49,396 nt of DNA from Pseudonocardia sulfidoxydans NBRC 16205 (GCF_007989085.1 NZ_BJVJ01000048.1:1-49396); one strand, 5' to 3'. Positions 17,673 through 26,504 are shown, counted from the stretch's first letter. Program-made: numbers and translations. The notes: generated by a model not told the origin, from the letters alone.

Positions 17673-17689
17673 GGCAATTCCCGGCAATT
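17673..17689 (+). promoter_or_regulatory. GGCAA tandem repeat / near-palindromic candidate operator upstream of uxaC
   Basis: GGCAA occurs at 17673-17677 and 17683-17687, one helical turn apart. The overlapping AATTCCCGGCAATT (17676-17689) is palindromic at 12 of 14 positions with a central CG, as expected for a LacI-family operator. It lies in the gap between the regulator gene and uxaC. Confidence 0.5.
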
Positions 17690-17726
17690 CATGGCCCAGG
17701 ACGTGCGGGTGTGCCGACCATGGGTC

Positions 17727-19145
17727 ATGACCTCGCCGCCGCAGCTCAGCCCGCACCCCGACCGTCTGCTGCCGTCCGAGCCGGGAGTGCGCGCCATCGC
17801 CCGGCGGTTGTACGCCGCGGTGCAGGACCTGCCCATCGTGTCGCCGCACGGGCACGTACCCGCGCAGTGGCTCGCCGACGACACACCGTTCCTCGACCCG
17901 ACGAGCCTGCTGCTGTCCCCCGACCACTACATGACCCGGCTCCTGCACGCCTCCGGTGTGGCGCTCCCGGACCTGGGTGTCGGCACGGGCCGCCTCGACG
18001 AGGCGGCCTCGCGCCGGGCGTGGCGCATCCTGGGTGAGCGGTGGGCGCTGTTCCGCGGCACACCGAGCAGGCTGTGGATGGAAACCACGCTGGCCGACGT
18101 CTTCGGCGTGACACAACGGCTGTCCGCGCAGACGGCCGACGACATCTACGACCACGTCGCACGGTGCCTGACCACGTCCGCCTTCCGGCCACGAGCCCTC
18201 TTCGACCGGTTCGGTATCGAACTGCTGGCCACCACCGACGACCCGTGTGACGACCTCGCCCATCACGAGGCCCTCGCCGGCGACCCGGGCTTCGGTGGCC
18301 GGGTGGTGCCGACCTTCCGCCCCGACCGCTACCTCGAACCGGGCCGGGAGGACTTCCCCGAACTCATGAAGGCCCTGGCGACGGCGTCCGGTGTGGACAC
18401 GGGCCACTACGCCGGCTACGTCGCCGCGCTGGAGAACCGGCGTCGCTACTTCGTCGAGCACGGCGCCGTGTCCAGCGACCACAGCCACGCCGACGTCGTC
18501 ACCCTGACGCTCGACCGGGCGGAGGCCTCCCGCATCTACGCGGCAGCGCTGTCGGGGCTCGCCGACCCGGCCGAAGCCACGGCGCTGCGGCGGCACATGC
18601 TCGTGGAGATGGCCCGGATGGCCGTCGACGACGGACTGGTCATGACCCTGCACCCGGGGGTCCGTCGCAACCACCACACGCCGACGTTCCGTGCGGTCGG
18701 GGCCGACACCGGCCACGACATCCCGGTCGCGACCGAGTTCACCCGCGGCCTCCAGCCGCTCCTGGAGCGGTTCGGCACGGCCGCCGGGTTCCACCTGGCG
18801 TTGTTCACCGTCGACGAGACGGTGTTCTCCCGCGAGATCGCGCCGCTGGCCGGCTTCTACCCGTCGGTGTACGCCGGGGCGCCGTGGTGGTTCCTCGACG
18901 CGCCCGAGGCGATCCGCCGTTTCCGCGGGGCGGTGTCGGAGACCGCGGGCTTCTACCGCACCACCGGGTTCATCGACGACACCCGCGCGTTCTGCTCGAT
19001 CCCCGCCCGCCACGACATGTCCCGCCGGCTCGACAGCGGCTTCCTCGCGCGCCTGGTCGCCGAGCACCGCCTCGACGAGGACGAGGCCGTCGAGACGGCT
19101 GTCGACCTCGTGACCACGATCCCCCGGAAGGCGTTCAAGCTGTGA
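17727..19145 (+). CDS. uxaC: glucuronate isomerase
   Basis: Isomerises D-glucuronate to D-fructuronate (and often galacturonate to tagaturonate). The 472-residue protein has the amidohydrolase-fold metal motif HGH (LPIVSPHGHVPAQW, in place of the commoner YHCHL), the segment RPDRYLEP, DHSHADV and VMTLHPGVRRNHHTP, all family features. The start is uncertain: ATG 17727 is used here, since ATG 17691 abuts the candidate operator; neither has a strong ribosome binding site. The stop overlaps the uxuB GTG (GTGA). With uidA it converts released glucuronate into the fructuronate used by the next gene. Confidence 0.92.
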   Translation: MTSPPQLSPHPDRLLPSEPGVRAIARRLYAAVQDLPIVSPHGHVPAQWLADDTPFLDPTSLLLSPDHYMTRLLHASGVALPDLGVGTGRLDEAASRRAWRILGERWALFRGTPSRLWMETTLADVFGVTQRLSAQTADDIYDHVARCLTTSAFRPRALFDRFGIELLATTDDPCDDLAHHEALAGDPGFGGRVVPTFRPDRYLEPGREDFPELMKALATASGVDTGHYAGYVAALENRRRYFVEHGAVSSDHSHADVVTLTLDRAEASRIYAAALSGLADPAEATALRRHMLVEMARMAVDDGLVMTLHPGVRRNHHTPTFRAVGADTGHDIPVATEFTRGLQPLLERFGTAAGFHLALFTVDETVFSREIAPLAGFYPSVYAGAPWWFLDAPEAIRRFRGAVSETAGFYRTTGFIDDTRAFCSIPARHDMSRRLDSGFLARLVAEHRLDEDEAVETAVDLVTTIPRKAFKL

Positions 19146-20542
19146 CCGTCCATGCTTCTCCCACGCCGGCCCGGTCCCGCGCGCTCGACAGGGCGACCGA
19201 CGGACGGCCCGCACCGCCGGTCAGGATCGTGCACCTGGGTGTCGGGAACTTCTTCCGCGCCCATCAGGCCTGGTACACCGAGCACGCACCCGACGCGAGC
19301 GGCTGGGGCATCGCGGCGTTCACCGGCCGCTCGCCCGGCGCCGCCGTGGGCCTCGAGCGCCAGGCGGGCCTCTACACACTGCTCGTCCTGGGCGCCGACC
19401 GAGCCGAGGCCGAGGTCGTGTCCAGCCTCAGCGCCGTCCATGCCGCCGACGACCTCGACGCGCTGCGCCGCTACCTGGCGTCGGACGAGGTGGCCGTGGT
19501 CACGAGCACCGTCACCGAGGCGGGCTACCGGCGCGACGACGCCGGCGGCCTCGATGCCGGTGCCGACGACGTCCGCGCCGACATCGCCGCGCTGGCAGCC
19601 GACCCGGCGGGCGGGCGGGTGACGACCACCCCGGGCAGGCTCGTCGCCGGGCTGCTCGCGCGCCGCGCCGCGGCCGTGGGGCCGCTGGCGCTCGTGCCGT
19701 GCGACAACCTCCCCGACAACGGTGCCGCGTTGCGCCGGGTCGTCACCGATCTCGCCCGGCTCGTCGACCCGGGCCTCGTCGCGTGGATCGACGAGCACGT
19801 CTCGTTCGTCACGACGACGGTCGACCGGATCACTCCACGGCCGACCGATGCCGACCGTGCCGAGGTGGCGCGCCTGACCGGCGTCGACGACCCCCAGGCG
19901 GTGGTCACCGAACCGTTCGCCGAGTGGGTGCTCGCCGGTGACTTCCCGGCCGGGCGGCCCGCGTGGGACGTCGCGGGGGCCCGGTTCGTCGAGGACGTGC
20001 GCCCGTTCGAGACACGCAAGCTGTGGCTGCTCAACGGCGGCCACTCGGTGCTGGCCTACGCCGGGTCGATCCGCGGCCATCTCACCGTCGCCGAGGCGAT
20101 CGCCGACCCGCTGGTCCGCGACTGGGTGGAGGAGTGGTGGGAGGCCGCCGGCCGGCACCTGACACTGCCGGCCGTCGAGGTCGCGGCGTACCGACAGGCA
20201 CTGTTGGACCGCTTCGCGAACCCCCGGATCCGTCATCTGTTGGCCCAGATCGCGGCGGACGGCTCGCAGAAGGTGCCGATCCGCGCGGTGCCGGTCCTGC
20301 TCGCCGAGCGGGCGGCGGGGCGGTTGCCGCTGGGCGCGACCCGTTTCGTGGCGGCGTGGATCGCCCACCTGCGGGGGCACGGTGCGCCGGTGACCGACGT
20401 CCGGGCCGCGGAGATTCGCACGCTCGCCGACGGGCCCGCCGACGCGGCGGCGGCCGAGGTGCTCACGTGGCTCGGCGTCGACGACCTCGAGGTCACCGCC
20501 ATGGTGGAGCAGCAGCTACGAGAGCTGGAACAGGGCAACTGA
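19142..20542 (+). CDS. uxuB: fructuronate reductase (mannitol dehydrogenase family)
   Basis: NADH-dependent reduction of D-fructuronate to D-mannonate. The 466-residue product has the polyol dehydrogenase layout: an N-terminal Rossmann domain beginning IVHLGVGNFFRAHQAW (residues about 27-42), LVPCDNLPDNGAAL, FVTTTVDRITP, and the catalytic Lys-Asn-His motif in RKLWLLNGGHSVLAY. A mannitol or arabinitol dehydrogenase is the alternative inside the family, but the coupled glucuronate isomerase gene (GTGA overlap) favours fructuronate. Mannonate would next need a dehydratase (UxuA), which is absent; the LarA-type epimerase could replace it. Confidence 0.9.
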   Translation: MTVHASPTPARSRALDRATDGRPAPPVRIVHLGVGNFFRAHQAWYTEHAPDASGWGIAAFTGRSPGAAVGLERQAGLYTLLVLGADRAEAEVVSSLSAVHAADDLDALRRYLASDEVAVVTSTVTEAGYRRDDAGGLDAGADDVRADIAALAADPAGGRVTTTPGRLVAGLLARRAAAVGPLALVPCDNLPDNGAALRRVVTDLARLVDPGLVAWIDEHVSFVTTTVDRITPRPTDADRAEVARLTGVDDPQAVVTEPFAEWVLAGDFPAGRPAWDVAGARFVEDVRPFETRKLWLLNGGHSVLAYAGSIRGHLTVAEAIADPLVRDWVEEWWEAAGRHLTLPAVEVAAYRQALLDRFANPRIRHLLAQIAADGSQKVPIRAVPVLLAERAAGRLPLGATRFVAAWIAHLRGHGAPVTDVRAAEIRTLADGPADAAAAEVLTWLGVDDLEVTAMVEQQLRELEQGN

Positions 20543-20543
20543 G

Positions 20544-20569
20544 GGCAATCGCCCGGCAATCCGCGGCAA
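20544..20569 (+). promoter_or_regulatory. triple GGCAA repeat upstream of uidB
   Basis: GGCAA at 20544-20548, 20555-20559 and 20565-20569, spaced 11 and 10 bases. It starts two bases after the uxuB stop and precedes the transporter gene by about 95 nt. Its reverse strand shares the pattern TTGCCG[C/G]G[A/G][A/G]TTG with the uxaC and uidA sites. Confidence 0.45.
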
Positions 20570-20620
20570 CTCCTGTCCGAGCGGACCGCAGAAACCCTGT
20601 AATCGGTTCACCCTGATTTC

Positions 20621-20647
20621 GGGAAGTATCCACGGGAAATATCCACG
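20621..20647 (+). repeat. tandem 13-bp repeat in front of uidB
   Basis: GGGAAGTATCCACG (20621-20634) is followed at once by GGGAAATATCCACG (20634-20647), sharing one G and differing at one base. It lies between the GGCAA repeats and the ribosome binding site of uidB, and is more AT-rich than its surroundings. It could be a promoter element or a second regulator site. Confidence 0.55.
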
Positions 20648-20662
20648 ACGCAGGAGCACACC

Positions 20663-22126
20663 ATGACATCGCCGTCACCAGCGGTTCCCAGCATTGCGGG
20701 TGAGAATCTCGGCAAGAGATCCGTCATCGGATACGGACTCGGCGACTTCGCCAACAATCTCGCATTCACGCTCGGCACCACGTTCCTGCTCTACTACTAC
20801 ACCGACGTCGCCGGTCTCTCCGCCGCCGCGGTCGGCACGATGTTCCTGGTGGTGCGTTTGTGGGACGCGTTCGCCGACATCCTGGCCGGGCGCCTCGTCG
20901 ACCGGGCGATGACGCGCTGGGGCAAGTTCCGCCCCTTCATTCTCTTCGGCGCGGTGCCGCTGCTCTTCCTCAGCTTCCTGACGTTCAACGTTCCCGAGGA
21001 CTGGGAGATGGGCAGCAAACTGCTCTACGTCTATCTCACCTACGCCGCTCTGGGTCTGGTCTACTCACTGGTCAACATCCCCTACGGCTCGCTCGCGTCG
21101 GCGATGACGCAGTCGGTGCACCAGCGCGCGAAGCTCGTGGCGTCGCGCTTCTTCGGCGGCGCCGTCGCCGGCATCGTGCTGACGTATCTCATCGCGCCCC
21201 GCATCTCGAACCTGAGGGCCGACAAGGCCACACTGCCCGCGGCCGAGTACCGCGACCAGGTCCAGGCGATCTTCACCCAGACCACGCTCGCCTTCATCGT
21301 GATCGGCTCGATCGCCTACTTCCTCACGTTCTTCTGGTGCCGCGAGCAGGTCGTGCGCACGCAGCGCGGCGTCTCGTTGCGCGAGACGATCGACACCCTC
21401 CGGCACAACCGGCCGCTGGGCTACCTGTGTGCGGCGAGCTTCTTCTACCTGCTCGGCCTCTTCGCCGTCGGTGGGGCGTCGGCCTACTACGCGCAGTACG
21501 TGATGGGCGACATCTCCTGGCTGGGTCCCATCACCCTGGTGAATGCGGGGACGTCGGTGGTGCTCGCACCGTTCATTCCCAAGCTCGTCGACCGCTTCGG
21601 CAAGAAGGCGCTCTTCCAGTGGTGTGGTCTGCTCACCGTTGTCGGCGGTGTCGCGCTGTTCTTCACCCCGGCCGGTCTGGCGGTGCCCGCGCTTGTCTTC
21701 CTGGCCGTCAAGGGAGCGGGCGGCGCCCTGATCAACACGTTGATGTTCGGTCTGGAGGCCGACACCGTCGAGTACGGCGAGTGGAAGTCGGGCAAGCGCT
21801 CCGAGGGCGCCACCTACGCGATCTTCTCGTTCACCCGCAAGATCACGCAGTCGATCGGGGGCGCCGCAGGCGCGTGGGCCCTCGCCGTGGGCGGATATCT
21901 GTCGGCGACGAAGGACGTCCCCAACCCGGTCCAGCCGGACACCGCGATCATCGCGATCAAGTTCACCGTCGGCCTACTGCCCGCCCTGTGTGCCGTCGTC
22001 GCGATGCTGATCTTCTGGAAGTACCCGCTGACCGACGACCGGTTCCGTGAGATCCGCGACGAGACCGAAGCGCGCAAGCGGGCCGCAGGCAACCTCATCG
22101 CACCCGACGGCCGCGCGCTCGACTGA
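20663..22126 (+). CDS. uidB: GPH-family glucuronide/sugar:cation symporter
   Basis: A 487-residue membrane transporter of the glycoside-pentoside-hexuronide family with about 12 predicted transmembrane segments. Family marks are GYGLGDFANNLAF at the N-terminus, YYTDVAGLSAAAVGTMFLV, the loop VVRLWDAFADILAGRLVDRAMTRWGKFRPF that holds conserved charged residues, and VEYGEWKSGKRSEGATYAIFSF in the later half. AGGAG at 20652-20656 precedes ATG 20663 by 6 nt. It probably brings beta-glucuronides into the cell for the cytoplasmic UidA. It may be an operon partner of uxuB (120-nt gap) or have its own promoter in that repeat-rich gap. Substrate assignment rests on the neighbours. Confidence 0.9.
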   Translation: MTSPSPAVPSIAGENLGKRSVIGYGLGDFANNLAFTLGTTFLLYYYTDVAGLSAAAVGTMFLVVRLWDAFADILAGRLVDRAMTRWGKFRPFILFGAVPLLFLSFLTFNVPEDWEMGSKLLYVYLTYAALGLVYSLVNIPYGSLASAMTQSVHQRAKLVASRFFGGAVAGIVLTYLIAPRISNLRADKATLPAAEYRDQVQAIFTQTTLAFIVIGSIAYFLTFFWCREQVVRTQRGVSLRETIDTLRHNRPLGYLCAASFFYLLGLFAVGGASAYYAQYVMGDISWLGPITLVNAGTSVVLAPFIPKLVDRFGKKALFQWCGLLTVVGGVALFFTPAGLAVPALVFLAVKGAGGALINTLMFGLEADTVEYGEWKSGKRSEGATYAIFSFTRKITQSIGGAAGAWALAVGGYLSATKDVPNPVQPDTAIIAIKFTVGLLPALCAVVAMLIFWKYPLTDDRFREIRDETEARKRAAGNLIAPDGRALD

Positions 22127-22130
22127 CTGA

Positions 22131-22146
22131 GCGACCCCCTGGTCGC
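22131..22146 (+). terminator. short hairpin after uidB
   Basis: GCGACC-CCCT-GGTCGC, a perfect 6-bp stem with a 4-nt loop, begins 5 nt after the uidB stop codon. There is no T-run. Confidence 0.4.
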
Positions 22147-22252
22147 GTCCTCCCAGCGGTACGCTGCGCGACCCGTCTCCGGCGCATGGGCACCGCTCAG
22201 GCCGGACCGTCCGGTGCAGGTCTCACACGCTTGCCGACGCGAAGGAGCTGTC

Positions 22253-22834
22253 ATGGCACACGTCTCGATCATCGGTACAGGGAACATGGGGCAGGCGATC
22301 GCGTCCGTGGCCGGCAAGGGCGGCCACACCGTCCAGCTGCTCGGCCGGGACGACGCCGCCACCGCGGTCACCGGCGACATCGTCGTCCTCGCGGTCCCGT
22401 ACTCGGCGATCAGCCAGATCGTCACCGCCCGCGCGGCGGGCCTCGCGGGGAAGACGGTCGTCGACATCACGAACCCGCTCGACTTCGAGACCTTCGACAG
22501 TCTGATGGTCCCCACCGACAGCTCGGCAGCCGCCGAGATCGCGGCCATGTTGCCCGATTCCGTCGTGCTCAAGGCCTTCAACACCACCTTCGCCGGGACC
22601 CTCGCCGCCGGCTCGGTCGGACCGTTGACCACGACCGTGCTGATCGCGGGCGACGACGCGGCAGCCAAGTCGGAGCTCGCGGCAGTCCTCGCCTCCGGCG
22701 GGCTGAAGGCCGTCGATGCCGGCCCGCTCAGGCGTGCCCGCGAGCTGGAGGCTGTCGGGTTCCTGCAGCTCACGCTCGCTGCGAACGAGAAGATCTCCTG
22801 GACCGGCGGCTTCGGTCTCGTCGATCAGGCCTGA
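22253..22834 (+). CDS. NAD(P)-binding domain protein (F420-dependent NADP reductase-like)
   Basis: A 193-residue one-domain Rossmann protein. The nucleotide fold is marked by SIIGTGNMGQAIASVAGKGGH and the loop LLGRDD, followed by VVLAVPYSAI, VVDITNPLDF and VLKAFNTTFAGTL. These are typical of the F420:NADP oxidoreductase/NADPH-dependent reductase-like family. ATG 22253 has GAAGGAG 5 nt upstream, whereas an in-frame start at 22214 has none. It stands alone on the plus strand, and its last 10 nt overlap the end of the convergent membrane protein gene. The redox partner and substrate are unknown. Confidence 0.82.
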   Translation: MAHVSIIGTGNMGQAIASVAGKGGHTVQLLGRDDAATAVTGDIVVLAVPYSAISQIVTARAAGLAGKTVVDITNPLDFETFDSLMVPTDSSAAAEIAAMLPDSVVLKAFNTTFAGTLAAGSVGPLTTTVLIAGDDAAAKSELAAVLASGGLKAVDAGPLRRARELEAVGFLQLTLAANEKISWTGGFGLVDQA

Positions 22835-24252
22835 CCGGTCTCGATCCGGCTGATCTTGTCGCCGGTGAGCTGGAAACGCCAGAAGGTCGACATGTCGCCC
22901 CACACGTCGTTGCGGTAGCGGGCGAGCAGACGGAGCCCGCCCTCCTCCTCGCGCCGGACCGTGACACGGCCGTTCGCGGAGAAGATCTCGCGGTCGATCC
23001 AGTCGGTGAGCGTCCGCGGCGAGCCGTCGTCGGTCAGGGTAGCGTCCGGGGTCAGGGTGGCCAGGAACGCGGCCCGGTCGCCGCGGTTGACCGCCGCGAT
23101 GAGTTCGGCGATCACCGGGATGGTCGGCACGGTCGTCGTCATTGTTCTCTCGTTCGTCGGGGCGAACGGCCAGCGGCGGCCGATCGCGACGTGCAGGATG
23201 ACGGAGGTCGACAGCGCGTTGAGGGCTGCGTGTTCGATCCATTCGTCGGTGTCGGCGCGGGCGAACTCCATGATCGCAGCAAGTCCGGCGAGCCCGGCCG
23301 CGAGCAGCGCGGCCAGGGCGAGTGTCGCGACCATGAGCAGCGGGCGTGCGCCCCGGCCGCTGATCGTGTTCTCGAACAGCATTCCGAGGAGAAGACCGGC
23401 GGCGACGACACACCCGGCCAGTGCTCCGATCCACGACGCGTCCAGCCCCAGCGTCACCCGGGCGAGGAGGAACGTGAGGATGCCGGCGCCGAGCACGGTC
23501 GCGTGCGCCGCGCCCAGCCGTGTCACGGTCCGGCGGATCGTGGAGAAGGGCCATCCGCGCCAGACCACGTAGAAGAGCACCTGCCAGGCGCCGATCACGA
23601 CGAGCGCGGCGCCGGCGTCCTGACCGGAGACCGGGCCGCGGCGGGCGACCATGTCCGAGCCCGCCACGGGGTCGATCCGGACCAGCGCGAGGGTGCCGAC
23701 GACCGCGATGATCCACGAGGCAGCCACCGCGAGCAGCCCGGCCGGTAGCGGGTGCATGCGCTGCAGGGGCCGGCGTTCGCCGACGAGGGTGATCTGCAGC
23801 ATCACGACGAACGCCGCGCCGGCGACCGGGAGGGTGGCCGGGAAGGTCGGCAGGTGCCCGGGTCCAGGGTCGGCGACGAACATGCCGGGCAGGTCGAGAC
23901 CCCCGGCGACGATCTGCCCGAGCCCGGTCAAAACGACGGCGCCGACGATGATCAGCGCCGTGTTCGCCCACCCGGACAGCGCGGACGGCAGCCGTGTGCC
24001 CGGCCAGTTGTGCCACCAGAACGCGATCATCGCGATGAGTGGCAGGGAGTGGGTGACGAGCGGTCCGATGACCAGGGTCGAGCCGTCTCCCCCGGCACCG
24101 ATCGCCAATGCGATCGCGATGGGCACGACCAGCAGCAGTCCGAGCAGCCCCAGCGCCGGTTGACCCCTTTCGCCCTCGTCGGACGTGCGCTGGTCGGTGG
24201 GCGGCGCGGTGCCCGGTGGGAGGTCGGGCACCGGCCGCCTGGTGGTCGTCAC
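22825..24252 (-). CDS. polytopic membrane protein with C-terminal SnoaL-like domain, coupled to the molybdenum hydroxylase operon
   Basis: A 475-residue protein in two parts. Residues about 30-365 form about ten hydrophobic segments, including the motif FWWHNWPGTRLP, FYVVWRGWPFS and LGLDASW; residues about 370-475 form a soluble SnoaL/NTF2-like domain (ELIAAVNRGDRAAFLATLTPDATLTDDG onward to the C-terminus). The GTG start overlaps the stop of the molybdopterin-subunit gene (GTGA), so the two are coupled. An internal ATG at the domain junction (MTTTVPTIPV) has only a weak GAGAG upstream, so separate translation of the last domain is possible. I do not recognise the membrane family; a role as anchor or electron-transfer partner of the hydroxylase is a guess. 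Confidence 0.75.
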   Translation of the reverse strand: MTTTRRPVPDLPPGTAPPTDQRTSDEGERGQPALGLLGLLLVVPIAIALAIGAGGDGSTLVIGPLVTHSLPLIAMIAFWWHNWPGTRLPSALSGWANTALIIVGAVVLTGLGQIVAGGLDLPGMFVADPGPGHLPTFPATLPVAGAAFVVMLQITLVGERRPLQRMHPLPAGLLAVAASWIIAVVGTLALVRIDPVAGSDMVARRGPVSGQDAGAALVVIGAWQVLFYVVWRGWPFSTIRRTVTRLGAAHATVLGAGILTFLLARVTLGLDASWIGALAGCVVAAGLLLGMLFENTISGRGARPLLMVATLALAALLAAGLAGLAAIMEFARADTDEWIEHAALNALSTSVILHVAIGRRWPFAPTNERTMTTTVPTIPVIAELIAAVNRGDRAAFLATLTPDATLTDDGSPRTLTDWIDREIFSANGRVTVRREEEGGLRLLARYRNDVWGDMSTFWRFQLTGDKISRIETGQA

Positions 24253-26504
24253 GTCGGGGCTGCCGCGGGCGTCGGCTCCATGACCGTCTCCGGCGTGATG
24301 GGCAGGCTGCGGACCCGCCGGCCCGTTGCGTGGAAGATGGCGTTGGCGATGGCGGCGGCCACCCCGACCTGACCGATCTCGCCCACGCCCTTGGCCCCGA
24401 GCGGGCCGACGACGTCGTCGTGCACCTCGACGAAGTCGACCGTCACCTCGGGTGCGTCGGCGTTGACCGGCACCAGGTACTCGGCCAGGTTCGTCTCGGC
24501 CCAGCGGCCGGTGCGGGGGTCGGTGTGGTTCCCCTCCAGCAGGGCCTGGCTCATGCCCCAGAGCATGCCGCCCATCAGCTGGCTTCGGGCGAGGAGCGGA
24601 TTGAGCACCCGGCCCGGCGCGAACGCCCCGCCCAGCCGGCGGACGCGGACCAGGCCGAGCTGTGGGTCGACGGCGACCTCGGCGAACTGGGCGCCGAAGG
24701 TGAGCAGGCCGTGCGGGGTGTCCAGCGGCGGCGGGCGCCAGGTGCCTGTGGCCTCCGCGTCGGACAGGTGGTTGCGCCCGAGCAGCTCACCGTAGGTGTC
24801 CGTCGCACCGGCACGGTCGGAGGACGTGAGGCGTCCCGCTGTGACGGTCACCGACGCGGGGTCGACGCCGTGCAGCGGGGAGCCCGGGTCGCCGATGGCC
24901 AGGTCGACGAGCTGGCGGCGCAGCGCGGTCCCGGCCTCGTGGACGGCGGAGGCGACCATGCCCGCCCCGGCGGACCCGACGGCGGCCGTGCTGTTCGGCA
25001 GGTCGGTGTCGCCGGCCTGGAACTCGATGTCGGACAGCGCCACACCCAGCGCGTCCGCCCCGACCTGGGTGGCCATCGTCAGGACGCCGGTGCCGAACTC
25101 CTGGGTGGACGTCGCGACGGTCGCGCTGCCGTCGGCGAAGATGCGGGCCCGGGCCCGCTGGGGTGGCATGAAGAACGCCATCGGGTATGCCGCCACCGCC
25201 ATCCCCGTGCCGATCAGCCAGTCCCCGTCCGGTTGCGCGCGCGGGGCCGGGTTCCGCCCGGACCAGCCGAACCGCTCCGCTCCGAGCCGCAGACACTCCT
25301 CCAGCCCGCCGCTGGACCACGGGTTGCCACGGGGGTCGGTCGTCGCGACGTTGCGCAGCCGCAGCTCGAGCGGATCGAGGTCGACACGCCGCGCGAGCTC
25401 GTCCATGGCCGTCTCGAGGGTGAACATGCCCAACGTCTCGCCGGGCCCCCGGGTGAAGGTCGGGGTCATGGTGTTGCCCTTGATGAGCCGGTGCACGCCC
25501 AGGTAGGCGTCGCAGGCGTAGAGCTGCGACGAGACGCCGGTCGCGGGCTCGGCCCAGTCGTCGAACAGGGAGGTGATCGAGAGCTTATCGTGCCGGATCG
25601 CGGTCAGCCTGCCGTCGCGGGTGGCGCCGAGCGCGATGGACTGCTCCTGCTCCTCGCGGTGACCGGTCGAGGTGAACATCTGCGGCCGGGTGAGCATCAG
25701 CTTCACCGGCCGGCCGACGATCCGCGCGGCCATGGCGGTGAGCGTCGTGTGCGGCCACACCATGGCCTTGGACCCGAACCCGCCGCCGACGAAGTGGGTG
25801 ATGACCCGGACGTGGGACACGGGCAGCCCGAGCAGCTGTGCCACGGTCTGTTGGGTCGCGCGCACGCCCATGGTCGACTCGTAGAGCGTCAGCTCGCCGC
25901 CGTTCCACACAGCGACCGTCGACGGGGCCTCCAGCGCGTTGTGGTGGTTGGCCGCCATCCGGTAGCTCATGTCGACCCGAAGGTCCGCGCGGGCCAGCCC
26001 GGCCTCGACGTCGCCGCGCTCCTCGCGCCCCGGCATCAGCCCCGCGAAGAGACGTTCCGCGTCGTAGGCCCGCTCCCGCCCCTGGTCGATGGTGGTGATC
26101 GCCGGAGCGGCCTCGTAGTCGACGCGCACGAGTGACGCCGCGTGGTGGGCCTGCTCGTAGGTGTGCGCGACGACCAGCACGACAGGCTGGCCCGCGTAGT
26201 GCACGACGGTGTCCTGCATGGGGAAGAAGCTCTCGCCGGGTGCGGCGGCCCCGAGCAGGGACGGCAGCAGGTGCGGCGGGGAGGCGACGGCGGGGACGTC
26301 GTCGTGGGTGAGCACGGCGAGCACGCCCTCGGCCGCGCGTGCCGCGGCGGCGTCGATCGCCGTGACCCGGCCGGCGGCGACCGTCGACCCGACGATCGCG
26401 AGGTGGACCGTTCCCGGCGGGGTGATCTCCGCCGAGTAGAGCGCGGCGCCGGTGACCTTCGCGGGGCCGTCGACACGGGTGACCGGTGTACCGACCGAGG
26501 TCAT
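24249..26504 (-). CDS. xanthine dehydrogenase family, molybdopterin-binding subunit (PaoC/CoxL-like)
   Basis: The 751-residue large subunit of a molybdenum hydroxylase, which oxidises an aldehyde or N-heterocycle with water as oxygen source. The two characteristic domains are present: an aldehyde-oxidase a/b hammerhead domain (residues about 15-125) and the Moco-binding domain, with VGGGFGSKAMVW, the TRGPGETLGMF segment and the catalytic Glu in the terminal signature GAKGVGEIGQVG. ATG 26504 is set by an ATGA overlap with the FAD-subunit gene. The gene order Fe-S, FAD, Mo matches PaoABC-type aldehyde oxidoreductases. No XdhC/PaoD-like maturation gene is visible; it must be elsewhere. Substrate unknown; aromatic aldehydes are common for the family. 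Confidence 0.92.
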   Translation of the reverse strand: MTSVGTPVTRVDGPAKVTGAALYSAEITPPGTVHLAIVGSTVAAGRVTAIDAAAARAAEGVLAVLTHDDVPAVASPPHLLPSLLGAAAPGESFFPMQDTVVHYAGQPVVLVVAHTYEQAHHAASLVRVDYEAAPAITTIDQGRERAYDAERLFAGLMPGREERGDVEAGLARADLRVDMSYRMAANHHNALEAPSTVAVWNGGELTLYESTMGVRATQQTVAQLLGLPVSHVRVITHFVGGGFGSKAMVWPHTTLTAMAARIVGRPVKLMLTRPQMFTSTGHREEQEQSIALGATRDGRLTAIRHDKLSITSLFDDWAEPATGVSSQLYACDAYLGVHRLIKGNTMTPTFTRGPGETLGMFTLETAMDELARRVDLDPLELRLRNVATTDPRGNPWSSGGLEECLRLGAERFGWSGRNPAPRAQPDGDWLIGTGMAVAAYPMAFFMPPQRARARIFADGSATVATSTQEFGTGVLTMATQVGADALGVALSDIEFQAGDTDLPNSTAAVGSAGAGMVASAVHEAGTALRRQLVDLAIGDPGSPLHGVDPASVTVTAGRLTSSDRAGATDTYGELLGRNHLSDAEATGTWRPPPLDTPHGLLTFGAQFAEVAVDPQLGLVRVRRLGGAFAPGRVLNPLLARSQLMGGMLWGMSQALLEGNHTDPRTGRWAETNLAEYLVPVNADAPEVTVDFVEVHDDVVGPLGAKGVGEIGQVGVAAAIANAIFHATGRRVRSLPITPETVMEPTPAAAPT

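Noticed and set aside
17691..17727. ATG 17691 as start of uxaC
   Set aside because: It abuts the candidate operator, has no ribosome binding site and adds a segment unlike the family; not excluded if the mRNA is leaderless.
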